Notes under the pieces: generated by a model
The model's input: only the letters and a program-made list of their open reading frames with translations
Database searches by the model: none
Told to the model about the DNA's origin: nothing
Translations under genes and position numbers: made by a program
Source: Marasmius tenuissimus
Taxonomy: Eukaryota > Basidiomycota > Agaricomycetes > Agaricales > Marasmiaceae
DNA: 64,000 nucleotides
NCBI GenBank assembly: GCA_029532415.1
Contig: JAQOTA010000054.1
Span: 2,542,001-2,606,000, forward strand
Direction: 5' to 3'
In this document: one piece after another, positions 48,546 to 61,109 of the stretch
How the letters are laid out: the number at the start of each line of letters is the position of its first letter
How positions within the stretch are numbered: position 1 is the stretch's first letter

Positions 48546-50164
48546 TGAAAGTTGGGTGTGAAAGGGACGAGTGTTGCTCACCTGTTTCTGGTAACAATTT
48601 CAGAAATCGTGATGAGATCGCCGCTGCCGAGTCTCTTGGCACTACAACATCCGGAATTAACTCACCGGCATGTTATTTTCCTTTGATTTTTGGATGAAAT
48701 AAAGGATTTGTTTGAACTTGGGGAGGAGGAGAGAGTCTCAAGAGTCTGAGGGAGAGAAAACGACAAAAATTGTTTGCCAGCTCACATTTCCAATTTGGGA
48801 ATTTCAAAGTTGTACTAGAACGACTCCAAGATTCGAGAAACGGGCCTGGGACCGCCCAGGACCTCATATGCAATGCATTCCTGGCACACGAATCTCACAT
48901 GTATAGACCATCAGGACTACGGTTCTGGTTGATTCATCACAATCCTCAACTAATTCGAACAATCTGTAACTTGCAGGAAATCCACCACGACTTGAGCCAG
49001 TTATCCAAATCAACTCTCCGCACTCGACTGTCCAGTATCCGAGCTTCGAGTTCGGCAACCTGCAAATACATCCCGGTCAGCTCGCTTCAGGCGTTGTCCC
49101 GCCGCGGCATCATGGAAGCCAGGCGAAGCCCCAATCGACGACCACGGAGACTTTGCCAATGAGTTCCAAGCGATCCCGGGCCTATGTACGTCCAAATCCT
49201 GCCCTCATTGCCAAGCCTCAGCTCCTCGAGGCCCCTAGAGGGCAGCCAGCCGGTAGACGTTAGACCGTTGATCGTTCTCATGGCTCACAACGGCGAGCGC
49301 CGAGCTCTATATGTCCTTTGTTTCTCACATGACGAGGAACCTTGAGAATTTTGAAAACGGAGACCTGATCCTGAGGCCTGAGGGGTGCCCTCGCTGAAGC
49401 GCTCGTATCTCGATTCCAATACGGACCATCCATGGAACTGCAGCCCAAGGTGTGCGCACGGAACTGCTTCAGGCGGCAGTGCGAGCGCGAGTATCTCCCG
49501 CGGTTCCGCGTCGTCGTTGAACGGCCAGCGGATAGACAGATTGCGAACAAGTCTAAGAAGAACAGTGATAATGTCGTCCAAGTTTGCGCAAATTATGAGT
49601 TTCAAGGGGGCAGATAGGGAGAACGACAAGAAAGGCACGGGTACCTCGATTATTGGATCCGGACCAAGTTTCCCGGCATTAGCTAGGGAGCCATGGGCGT
49701 CGATAAAGGCGAACATAAGGCCTAGGATATTCAATCACACAGATAGCGAGGAACAGTTGGTGTTTCGTCCTCGTCGGAGCGGTTTCGAGCTCCTAGAGAT
49801 GAACAAGTCTTAGGTCAGGTGCGGGTCCAACATCTCGACCCACGACCGAAGTAATTTGAGCTTTCTGCCTTGCTCCTCTCTTTGCCAGAATGAGTTTCCT
49901 GTGTAGCCGAGACCAGGCGAATAATCTCTGGGTCGTTCCTTCTGAAAGTTATTTAGTGTACGCCACAGCTCAGCGACTAGCGGGGCACATTGAAGGGTCT
50001 GAAACTGGAGAGCAAGAACGAAGTCCTGACGGTTTATTATTGATTGGGTCCAGCAGACCTACCTACGGAGGCGTCAGATGCGTCAATAAATAATCCTTGG
50101 TGGTGTTGATGGTCAGGTCGAAGAACCTTCGGCAATTGCCGACCTATCGTTGCTCTCTTCCACC
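48546..50164. other. 1.6 kb stretch with one orphan open frame
   Basis: A minus-strand frame at 49285-49734 (149 codons, no ATG at its listed start) reads moderately protein-like, for example LGPDPIIEVPVPFLSFSLSA and LALALPPEAVPCAHLG. It has no domain I know, no clear splice partners, and an overlapping plus-strand frame of equal length. I do not call it a gene. The right part must include the promoter of the gene at 50165. Confidence 0.3.
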
Positions 50165-51462
50165 ATGAGCTCCTGGGCATTCAACTTCCGGACTCGGGCT
50201 CGTCGAACGGATTCAGACTCGTCCTCGTCATCCTCGAGCTCTTCTCCAGGGCCATATACCTCGTCACCTACTCGAAACCCCAGCTCCGAGACCGAGCTTT
50301 GGAATGACCTCGATTTCTCGAAACGAGAGGAACCACAATGTGTTCCGGAGTATAAGCCCAATCCGTTCAGTATTGCAAGGATCAACGCCGCTACTAGGAT
50401 GATGCAGAAACCCAAAGACACTGCGAAACCTACAGAGGAAAAGCGAAGGCGCTCAGATGAAACCGAGGAGGAGGGTACCATTGCTCATGCTTTCAAACGG
50501 CAAAAACAGACGAAGGAAAATGAGAAATGCAAAGAGAAAATCAAAGTAAAAGCTGAGGATTATTCAGGTGAACCCATACCGATTTTGGTGAGAACCAACA
50601 CGTCTATGCAAATTCTACGCCGTTCATTCTCTTCCGATAGTCTGCGCCAGAACCAAGTGAACTTCGAGCGTATGCTACACCTCAATTCAAATTCAAACCC
50701 AAATCGACGCGTTTTCGCCCCCCAGCTCCTGTGAAAAGAGCTTCTCCTACGCCTGTTTCTATTGCTGCTGCATCTTCGCCTCAGTCTTCACCTGCTGGGT
50801 CTCAGCCACGGATGATGATGATGATGAGTTCGCCCTCTCAAGAGCTCCCTATTCCCACTAAGGCTACTGCTCGTGACGTGTTCAAGCCATCCGGACCGAA
50901 ACCTCAGAGTTCTTCTGCTCGATCATTTGGTAGCCCACTTGCTATAGGCCCCGCTTCTGTGGATCTCTCTCATTCCCCATACACAACTGCTCTGGTCCCA
51001 AAGGACGTTCCTAACCTCAAGCGTCACTTCGTCGACCCCCTCCGCCCCTTCTCACCTCTAAGGCCTCCACTCTCCGCTAATCGTTCTCCTTTTCGCCGTC
51101 AGTCCCAGGCGCAAAACGTCGATCCTCGCCATAGCGCTCATGCCCAGTCCGATTCTCACATATCTATCGAAGGATCTTCCCCAGCCCCATTGTCGGTCGT
51201 AAATATTATAACTTTGCCCCCAGTCGATCCAACACCCCCAAATAACGCTCGTAAACGACCGAGTTCACCAGTCTACACCCAATCATCGTCATCTCCTGCC
51301 CCATCTTCGCCATCCCCAGCTCCGCGCAAGAACTGGCGCATGGTAACGGTGGCCCAGCAGGAGGAAGACGCTGAATGGAGTACGCTGCCTGTTGGAAAGA
51401 AGAGGAAGGATACCCCCGATCGTTCGTCTGGGAAGTTTGCCTTAGGGTGGCTGAAGAAGTGA
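50165..51462 (+). CDS. Uncharacterised disordered Ser/Pro-rich protein
   Basis: Two exons (50165-50587 and 50641-51462) joined over a 53 bp intron (GTGAGA...CGATAG) give 414 residues; without the intron the region would look like two separate open frames. I do not recognise it. The N-terminus (MSSWAFNFRTRARRTDSDSS) leads into a Ser run, then a short conserved-looking block EYKPNPFSIARINAATRMMQ, a basic bipartite region around KEEKRRRSDE and KEKIKVKAED, then long Ser/Pro-rich sequence with a run of five Met coded by a (GAT)n-like repeat near 50813. The C-terminus RKNWRMVTVAQQEEDAEWST and SSGKFALGWLKK looks ordered. Basic clusters suggest a nuclear protein, which is inference. Confidence 0.72.
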
Positions 51463-51806
51463 TGGATTCGATGCTTGCTTTTTATATTTCTGCTCATAGA
51501 CCCGATGATCCCTTTGCTTCTTCAGTCGGAATGCTGTTCATACTTTGTAAATCACAAAATTCGAATGCGGGTTCCCTTACGTTTCCCTTGCGTATTGCTA
51601 GAGTTAGGCGTATGTTCCGAAGTGTGGTTTACGTCCGAAACCAATGAGACGGATTCGCGTCACCCAGGAAGCAGAGAGAATCCAAAAGGCCACTTCCTCG
51701 GTCTAGCGTCTCATACTGCTGTAGTGAAGTATAAACACGAAGATCCAGCGGGGCTGTAAGAGTAGCTTGTACCATTTCATATTCAAGCAGCACACTACAA
51801 GCAAAA
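51463..51806. other. Convergent 3' region
   Basis: The 344 bp between the stop codons of the disordered protein and COG6. No gene; the COG6 frame does not extend into it. Confidence 0.5.
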
Positions 51807-54509
51807 TCAGTGCTCCGAATTCTCCTCTGAGAGCCCAAAGATCTGCCACAAAAGTCCAACCTGCCCAAAGGGCCTCTCACTACCCAAAAGCGTAGAGGCA
51901 GCCTCGTAACGATTTTCCTTCTTCCGAACTTGCTCGCAAATGTTTTCGTACGCTTTAGCCATCTTCCCCAACGCAGCATGGTGCATCTTGGTGTGTAGTC
52001 GTTGTACCGTGAGATTCGAAAGTCGCGGTGGGTGAACAACATCGGGGCTTGAAAGCCAGCGAGAGAAGTTCTTGAGACCCGTTTGAAGTTGTTGGGGCTC
52101 CGTTGCAGGAACGCGCGAGAGAGGTTGCTGGACACAGATTAGTTGGTGTGCGTGTTGATTGCCCCTGAGGGAGACTTACCGAGTCGTCATGCTTCTCACA
52201 AGTCGTTGCAATCTCTTCCAGACCGGCATCCACCATGATTTCATGATACTGAAGTAGAAAGGTCAGTAGTTTTCCTCTTCTGGAACGAGTCTGCTCACAT
52301 GCTCCTCGGTCAATGTCGCCACTCTTTTATCGATAGCCTCTTGTAGACTGGTCTGCTTGCCTTTCGTGAACTCGAAAGGCTCAATCGTGCCCTGCCAACA
52401 ACCCTAATTAGTGCTGGGGAGTAAACAACGTAAGGACGAGGGAACGAACCAGCAAATAGCTTAAGCAATTGAGTAAAAACACTTGCATATCCCATCTGGG
52501 TTTCACTTGTTTCTTCCGTTCGGCTGCGTTGACGCACGTTTCAATAGCTGGGTCAACCATGGTGTCCAGCACTTCCTTGAATCCAGCCACGAGTTCTTCG
52601 GGGTCTTCATCGCCAAGAAGGGAAGATTGATAGACAGCCATAATCTCGCGCAGGATTTGAGTATGTTCCAGGATGGGTATCGGAGGTGTCACAGAACGGT
52701 CCTCATTGTCCTACAGGGGTATTATCTGTGAACATATAGTTCGAGATGTGAAGGGCACAACGTACCAGTCCGACGCGGAGAAGAGCTCGACCCTGAGCTT
52801 CAATGGAATCGAAAAATGTTTTGTAGGTCAGGTCAGTAGTCCTGCGAACGGTAATTAGAGTGACTTTATTTTTTGAGGGAGAAGGAAGATGCGTACTCCT
52901 GTAATGTTTTAGACAGTACAGCTTCGGGTCCGATAGTAGCTTGCATCGTGGAGACATAGAATTGCAGTAAGTTCGCAATCTTATACAGCATGATACTGCT
53001 TTCCTGCGACCGTACAGTCTGCTGGATTCGTCCCTGTTTACAGTGAGTTTAGCGTCGAGCGTACGGTACGAGCAAAACAGTTCGACAGACCTGAAGTGGG
53101 ACACACAGGCGTTTGACAGCGAGATCCATGAGCTCTCTTATCCACTCTTCCTCCTCAGTGTTCTTCGCATGGAACGTTCGAACACTTCCTACCATCCTCC
53201 CATGGCTTGTCACCCCAAACAAGCCCTCGAGGAATTCACGCTCAGCTGCTATGGCTTGATGGACCCAAGCTAGCATATCGCCAACATAGCGCATCGGGTC
53301 GTGTGCGTGAAGCTCTATCGGTCGCGGTAGTCCAGATGGACCACCCCTAGTCAGGGCAGTAACGAAGGACGTCTGTAGTGCGGATTGGCGCGTTTGGGAA
53401 AGTGCTGTTAGAGCCTCGCTGGAGGATGTGGATGAGAAGTCTAACGTTGTCTCTTTGAACAAACTCACCTCAGAAGTTCCGGTCTTTTCCTCAGTCTGGC
53501 AACGGCTTCACTCATAGTCGGGCTCACTTCGAGTTGAACATCACGTCCAATGTGCAGAAACTCGTATGAACACCACCGGAAGATCTTCTCGTAGCCTTGT
53601 TCAAGGTACGAAGACGTTGACGCCATGATATCGAGACTGCAGACAATTGGCAGAGGTCCACTAGACAGATGATGACGCACACTCACCCTGCTTTTGTCGG
53701 TCCATCCTCGCCAGACATGAGAACTCTGCAATCCTCTCTTATGTGCTCAGTCTTATCCATGGCCGTGAAAAATTTCTTGCCAACAGGAACGTCCCTCGAA
53801 GTGACCGCCTGAACCTCGTCGTCGGTGAGCGTAAACCGCGACAAAAATAGAGCGATGATAGTCTGCTTCTCTTCAACTTCCTGCCTTTCTTGCGATCAGG
53901 ACTAGAGAGTACGATTTTGATAAGAATGCCCACCTCTCTTCCCTTAGGTTCCCGGCCTTCTCAAGTAAGGACTTGCTGGCTTCATTCGTGAGTTTCAGAT
54001 GTTTTTCAGCTTCATCGCAGTATTGGTGCATAACAGACACATGATTCTGCAACACGTCTAATCTCTAGTAGCAGTAAGCAACACTCAAGGAGTCCAATAG
54101 AGATAGAACATACCGAATCCAGCTCCTTGAATACTTGTAGGAAATGCCGACTCCCTTCCGCCAGTTGTTTTTCCATATCGCGCTTCAAGTGTTTCCTCGC
54201 CCTTGCGGCTGTCTCTCCGGGAGTTACCTCGACATAAGTTGGAGGTACCCGTTCCAGGGGCGTATCTTCGCGAGAAAGATCTCCATCTTCTGCAACTACC
54301 ACCCCAGCTGCGGGTCCATTCGACGCATACAGTTCTGATAATGTTTGTAGTGCTTCTCGTGTTGCGTGATCATCGAAATTGGTTCCAAGAACTTTGTAGA
54401 GCCGTAGATGGACAGGATTGCGCGGCTGAGTACCGCCCTGCGAAGATTTCCTTTCGTCAACTGAGGAGAAAGAATTGGAGTGCGAGATTTGGGGAGGTAG
54501 TGGAGGCAT
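51807..54509 (-). CDS. COG6: Conserved oligomeric Golgi complex subunit 6
   Basis: COG6 is a lobe-B subunit of the COG tether that retains Golgi enzymes by retrograde vesicle capture. The gene has about ten exons, starting at the ATG at 54509 (MPPLPPQISHSNSFSSVDER) and ending SEENSEH at 51807, for roughly 700 residues. Recognisable parts: NPVHLRLYKVLGTNFDDHAT; the coiled coil ARKHLKRDMEKQLAEGSRHF and QYCDEAEKHLKLTNEASKSL; EVEEKQTIIALFLSRFTLTD; GYEKIFRWCSYEFLHIG; and MRYVGDMLAWVHQAIAAERE, the best-conserved Cog6 motif. The C-terminal helical rods end with HTKMHHAALGKMAKAYENIC. Exon limits in 52900-52250 were read from frame continuity and are approximate. Confidence 0.9.
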
Positions 54510-55062
54510 AATAGAACCTCGATTTTAGACCAAGTCGCATTCATGGCAGCAGGCGCCAGAGTAAGCGCCGAGGGTCATCCAGAGCGAATTGAGTATAGCG
54601 GGGTCAGCCAATTTATCATCTTTCATGTTGCCTACGAATCTCGATTTATCGAGAGAGGGACAGAGGAAAAGAACATAAAAGATCAGACTTTCGCGCAGAA
54701 TGAAGATAATTTGATTGAATATATGTTGTACAAGAGTGATTATTTGACAGAACGCAGAACGACGGACGTGGGTGAGTAATACATGAGAATTTGTGAGTGT
54801 TAGTGATAATTGCGATCAGAATAATGATGAGCATGAGTCGACATAAAACCCAGGAGAAAGAAAATCATCATCCCCACTAGAGGGGAGAACCCTAATGAAA
54901 CAAAACGAAGAAAAAGAAAAACGAAGAGATTATGGAACGGGAAAGTTCGCGTAGCGTATCGTACAATGGCTCTAGAAGTCCGTTTTATCTTGGTGTTTTC
55001 GATGTTTTCAAACCCTGATCAGCTTGGTTAGTATCGCATTGACGTTGAGAGACTGTCGGTAC
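54510..55062. other. 0.55 kb between COG6 and the tyrosine phosphatase
   Basis: Promoter of COG6 and 3' region of the phosphatase. From 54640 to 54930 it is AT-rich. No coding feature. Confidence 0.45.
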
Positions 55063-58000
55063 TCACATGGGAGACTCCTCCATGGTGGGCAGCGACTCGT
55101 CACTGGAAGTGCCTGGTTTGCGTTTGAGACTTGGTTTTTTGTGTAGGAGCAATCCTCCTTTCTTGTCTTCCTGAGGGAGCTCGGTCGGACTTGCCTGGCG
55201 CTTATTACTTATCGCGCTCATTGCGCTCCCACCGCTTCCCGAAGCCTTAGACGCGAGTGTCGAGATGTCTGACTTTGATCCCGCCGCATCTGACATGATC
55301 TCGTTGGCGATGAGATGCTTCCCAAGCCCATTCTTCTTGCCCTTGCTCTTTCCTCGACTCTTGCTCCTCCTACTCTTTCGGGGCTTCGGAGGGATACCAG
55401 CCTTCTTGTTCTCCTCGTCCAACACCATCAAAGCCCCCTCCACGACGACAGCGTGTACGAAGACATACTGCCGCAAGCTCTGGCACAAACTCATTCTCTG
55501 CTCTCGCATGTCCTGGACCACCTCCCATAACGGAACTTTATACATGCTCAAGGCATTCGGCGAGTCATGCTGATGGAGAGGTCGAGGTTCGGTGTAGTCA
55601 AAAGCAGCTCTTTGGGCTTCTGTGCTCTTGAGTTTCGAAGATGCGGCCTCTGCTGCCGCGAATGCGACCTTGTCCAGCTTCTTGTCAAACCCTTTCAACG
55701 AAGTCGATCCAACGTTGTCCGCACCAGCGGTGGGGAGTACGCCGGCTTCCCTCGGGGAACTGTTCGCAAGCGACGCTGATCTCGATCGGAAGCCAGAGGC
55801 CGAGCCTGAATTCGAACCAAGTCCCGAACCTCCGCCGGAGCGGCCTGAACCGCTCCCTGAGCCCGACTCTGGCGGCACTGACCCAGGGCCTGACCCCGAC
55901 CCCGAGCCTGTCCCCGAACGTGGTACTTCTGGTGGTGGAGAGTCGGAACTTCTATCAAGAGGCGGTCGGAGCATTTGAGTACCGGCGAGGCCTTCTCCAC
56001 TACTGCCGCTAAGACCACCGCCACTGATATCGCCGCTTCCTCCACTTCCGGCGCTCCCACCACTTCCTCCGCTCGCTGCCCCCGTTGGCGAAAGAGATCT
56101 CGGCTCCGGAACTGCATCCGCATCAGCGGCAGTGAATGGGGCAGGCGAACGTCCAGCTCTCCTGTCAGTGTCGTTCAGAACCCATGGCGTAGAAGACCTG
56201 TTCTTCGAACGAGAGGGTCTTTCCGGCTCTGTAGTGGGCGGAGGAATGAGGAAATTATCCCTGTTGGCCTCCCCGCCGGCGGCAGTAGAAACGTCTGCTG
56301 GTCGGCCCGACGCTACTGATGCCGTACTCTCCCTGATAGTTGGAGGCGGTTTGAGTTGACTAGACAAGGCTCGCTTGTGTCCTTTGCCGCTGCCACTTCC
56401 GCTCCCACTACCGACGGACAACGACGTAGCTGAACTATCTTCTCCCTTGTTCATCAGATATGGGATACGGCCTTTGGCGCCAATTGGGGGAGCCTTGCCT
56501 GTAAATCGTTTGTCAAAACCGCTCGCGAACCCATAGGAGTCCTCGGATGCGATAGCCGAAGAAACTTCAGAGATGGGGACGGCACCAGGTAGAGATGATG
56601 AAGCCCCAACCGAAGATGGTCCGCTATCGGGAGGAGGCAACCGGAGGACACGATCAGCCAGGTCTCGAGACACTCGACTTGCGCTCCCGTAGTTCCCTGT
56701 TTGGTCGGAGACGTTCTGACTCCACATCCGGGTCGTGGTGTCGGCTTCCTCCTTCTGCTTCTTCTTGTAATCCTCGACAGACAAGGTTGACATCGGATCT
56801 ACTTGCATCGGCATCGGGGTCTGGACGTCTTTGGCGTGAGGTAAGTCTTCCGTGCTAGGATGACTCTTGGTGCTGCGACTGCGACTCCTCTCGCGTTGTT
56901 CGGCGTGCGGGTTGGGTCCCTAGGCACAAAAAAAAGTGGTCAGCTCGCCTTGTTGAGAAAGCAGATAAATAGAAACACTTCAGGAGATACCATTTCACGA
57001 TGAACGGCAACGTGGAAGACGTCTCCTCCGTGGCCTTCGATTGGAACAGTTTCAAGCATCCCAGCGTCTGCCATATCAATGTCCCCGCTTCCACTTCCAC
57101 TACCAGTCCCGCTCGGACTCGCTTCGTTCATGATAACGTCCTCTCCAACCAATCTAGCCTCATATGCTTTCCTAGCCTTCTCGAGCTTCTCTTCTGCCCT
57201 TTTCTCGACTTCCCTGGCCTTTCGCAACTCTCGCCTGACACCGTCCAATACCGCGTCGATAGCGATGTAACCTCCTGTCCTTCCGACGCCCGCAGAGCAG
57301 TGTAACAGCACAGGTGCGTTCTCCCGTCCAAGAGCATGTTTGGCAACACCAGTCTTGCGATCGATCTCTTCGCTAGACGGTTTCCTGGAGTGTTTCCTGC
57401 GGCGCTCGTCATCAAAAAATCGCACACTCGCCATCTTCGACGCCGATTGCACACCATCAGTACCCTCAGTTTCCGATTCCACAGTACCAGGGAGAGGTTC
57501 GACCACGTCTGACTCGGCAACTGCCGTATCCACCTCCTTGATCAGTCCCAACAGACCAGCTGGATCGTCAGGAACATTCATATCTGGCCAGTCCAAATAC
57601 TGGAGATGTACGATTCGTCTCGGGGGCATGTGGGGATACCCAGTGTGCCGAAGCTCAAACGTACGCTTGATGATAGGCAAGTCCGCAAGCGCCAACTCTC
57701 CTTTCTTGACCGACGCGGAAGACCCGCGAACAGAGGCGGATGAAGGCGACGTCTCATTCTTGGGCTCACTGCTCTGAGTATCTCTGGACTTCTTCGCGGG
57801 GCTCTTGTTCCTCTTCTCCCTGATCTTGACCTTCTTCTTGGACTTCTTCTTGGACCGTTGCTTCTCTGCCTCCTCATCCGGGTCGGGCATGACGGGGAAG
57901 TAGAAACCTCCCGTCTCTGCTTTCTTAGCGCCGCCGCCGACTTCGCGCTCCTTCTCCTCGTCAACCCTGCCTTCGATACTGATCTGCTTGAGCTGGAGTG

Positions 58001-61000
58001 GACCATACCATTCATCCTTCCAGTATGCACCACACTTGATCATGGAACCCTCGACCTCACGTGTCAACATAACGATGACATGGACGTTCTGCTGATAAAC
58101 GAGGCTGATATGGCGCAGTTAGTATGTGAACAAACCAATTGACGTCTGCAGCACTCACGTCCAGAAGTCGGCGAAAGTCGCTTCCAAAGGCCCCTGAGTA
58201 GCGATATACCGTCGCTTCGTGCAGAGCGGCTGCACGTAACTCGCATTAACGTAATCGTCATAGGAATCTCGTTCTTGCTTATTCTTCTTGTCCTTCTTCC
58301 TTGGTAGACCCGGAACGCCGCCATCTGCCCTATCAGTCCCGCTCTCCCACTCGCTCTCGGTGGCTGTGGTCTCTCCACCGCTGCCTCCACTGCCGGCATT
58401 GCTGCGGTACTGCGTGAAGGAAGAAGGTAACGACGCGGTGGAGTTCGTGGCGCCAGGTAGCCCAAGCGACATGGACGGTTTGGGATGCGGGAATGCAGGA
58501 GGAGGCATTGCACCAGCGCTCGTTGTTCGGTTCCTCTTCATAGGCAGCGTCAAAGTGAAGCCACCGGGACCACTGGAGTTCGAAGGTCCGGCAGACGACG
58601 GCTTGGGAGGACTAGGACTACTGGTGTTTCGTGCACCAGGCCCAGGTCCGAAAATAGGTCCAGTCAGGGCACCACTGGGAGTGTAAGTTCCGCTGACATT
58701 AATACCGGGGAATCGAGGAGCGTTTTGGGCAAGCGATGCCGCAAGGAAAGGATGAGATACATTATTGGTGATCGTGGGGAATCCAGAAGAGGGTACAGAC
58801 GACGGTTGGAAAGTGAAAGGTGAGAGTTGGGTGGAGGATGCAGACTCGTCTGCAGGGTCGTGTCTGACATCTGCTTCGTCGGGCCGCCTCTGATGAAGCT
58901 TCACCCGAGCATGCTCGAAAGGCCATATATGCCGATATCTGAATAAGGAAAAATAGCCGGTCAAGAGGCGTCCACGAAAGGCTGGACTGACGAACTCACC
59001 GATTCTTCGATCCTTTTTCGACGCCGGCCGTGATACTGTATGGGAAGGGCGCATTAGGAGAACCAGGAACTCCTGAGCGTGAGTTGCCTTTAGCCGAGGC
59101 GTCCTCATCGTCGACTTGCATGCGGGCATCCCTGGGCGTCTGAAGTGGTGCTCGATCCTTCGCCAGTTCACTCGGGCCCTTATCCATTTCGACATCCATG
59201 TCTTGCAACATCGACTTGGCTCGTTCGTGGTCCCTTTCTGCGCCCTCATTCAAGACCTTCTTGTTCTCTGCCTCGCTTTCTCTGGAATGATGTTGCATGA
59301 TCCCCATCAATCGCCTCTGCTCAGCAAGCTCTATCCTGTAGAACTGCATCGCAAGGTTCTCCATACCTTCATCCACCAATGCAGGGTCAGGATCTGTCAA
59401 TGAAGTAGACGAAGATCCTGGTGAAGAAGACGACGTGTTACGGTTGTTGGAAGAGACTGATTCCTGGGATTTAGGGTTGGAGATGGCGTCTCCAGATCCA
59501 GACGATAACCCGGCAGAGAGTTCGTTACCATTATCGCCTGCAGACGGAGATTTAGAGGACAGTCCAGAGGATTTAAATTTGGAGGAGGGTATAATCGCTA
59601 CTGCTTGTGCTCGTGTGTTCAACAAATCCTCTTTGTCATCGTTGGCAAAGTCGAGCTCCTTGCCCTCGGTAATGGTATCATTGGTAGACCGTTTGCGCTT
59701 CTCCTGGATGCCTGAAGAGTCTTTCTCAGCTGATCCAAGGTCGCCGCTCGATGGGGAGGTATCAGACTCAAAATCTGATCCGTCGGTCTCGTCCGAGGTG
59801 GACGTCGAGTCTTCGAGCCTGGGTGCAGCGCTCTTTCCAATATCCTTCAACCACTCGAAAGGAAGTTCGTCAAGCCGTCGACGGACCCGTTTAGGCAATC
59901 GCAACGGTATACGTTCGGTTATACCCTATTCAAAGGGACCGGTCGATGCAGAGCGCGTTGTGGAGTGGGAAATGGGGAACGAGAGAAAAGCGCAAACAAG
60001 TTTAGTGAGCAGAGTTTGATAAGCATATACAAGCCAAAAACGCTCACATGAGACAATTCTGCATTCTGCCTTATCGCATCGAAGAACGGATTTGCGACAG
60101 CTTGCGGCGGGTCACGGTAGCGTACCGACATCGACGAGTGATTGGAACCGCGAGGACCAAGAAGAGAAGGTGTAGGGATTGGCCGTCGTGTCGTCGACGT
60201 CGAGGAGAACGCTGTCGAAGGCAAGAAGTTCGGACGCAGAGACGAGCCAGAACGATCCCCAGCACGACCACGACCCCCGACATCACCAGCACCAATGTGC
60301 AGGCCACCATTACTACCGCCAGGAGCTTTCGTCGACATCGGATTGCCGTTGTTCTCATCGTCGTCCTCATCTGGCGGTGGCCTTGTATCGACAAGGTGTC
60401 GCCGCTCCCTCCATACTTTCTGGAATCCGCCCTTCAACCAGAACAACTCTCCTTCGAATTTACCTTGGGTGTCGTCGTTCGCAAACTTCCTCAGTAACCC
60501 CAAGATATTGCTTCCCTCTGGCAACGCTCCGCCTGGTACCACACCGCTCGTATCTGCATCGTACACCACGATCTTCTTTGCTTCATGCCATTTCCCAAAC
60601 CGTTCTCTGGTATTGGTGGACGGCAGCATTGCCGCTAGCCGATCCAACGAGAACAAGGGCCGCTTCAACAACGTGGTCGGCACCGACAACGATATCGCGG
60701 ACGGTATTCGGGCTGATGCGTAAGCCGCGTGCGGTCGAATATCAACGATGAAGGCATCAATCTTCTCGAGGTCTTCTGGATTGATGCTTTTGAAGTGTTC
60801 TGGGGGGAAATGAGTCTGTTTTGACGCTGTCGCTGGCGCTGCTCCGCTGCCCGCCCGCCCACCACTACTGCCAACACCAACCGCTGATCCGCTACCGCTT
60901 GCTATTGGTGTTCCTGGCAGACCACTCAAGCTCAGACCACCGTTATTTCTCTTCTTCGGCGATGGTAATGAGTGAGGGTCGAAGTTGTTCAAGAGAGACG

Positions 61001-61109
61001 TCGAACCCGGTCCAAACCGCTGTTGGATGGCTTTGGCGAAGTCCTCGGTATTGTCAACATCGTCCTTGGCTCCTTGATTTGCTTTGTGTGCTGTTGCGAA
61101 GAAATCCAT
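55063..61109 (-). CDS. Rhodanese plus protein-tyrosine-phosphatase protein (Pyp/Ptp2-3-like)
   Basis: Five exons (60048-61109, 59000-59925, 58159-58938, 56991-58104, 55063-56919) close in frame to 1,912 residues. Layout: a rhodanese-like domain at about 105-250 (IDAFIVDIRPHAAYASARIP, KKIVVYDADTSG), in which Asp replaces the active-site Cys, as in MAP-kinase-docking rhodanese domains; a long disordered region; then a classical PTP domain in pieces. The pieces are the entry motif DDYVNASYVQP and YIATQGPLEATFADFWT (about 895-922), HVIVMLTREVEG, the WPD loop YLDWPDMNVP near 1090, the P-loop HCSAGVGRTGG near 1190, and the Q-loop MREQRMSLCQSLRQYVF near 1765. All key residues (Cys, Arg, WPD Asp, Gln) are present, so it should be active. 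Yeast Ptp2/Ptp3 and fission yeast Pyp1/Pyp2 dampen stress MAP kinases. The 3' end could alternatively splice by GTGAGT at 55066. Confidence 0.9.

Noticed and set aside
49285..49813. Overlapping open frames on both strands
   Set aside because: Each is similar in length, neither has a domain, and the minus-strand one lacks an ATG at its start. Insufficient for a gene call.
55265..56359. Several long plus-strand open frames across the phosphatase gene
   Set aside because: They are antisense shadows of GC-rich Gly/Ser/Pro repeats in the minus-strand coding frame, with no domain and no start context.
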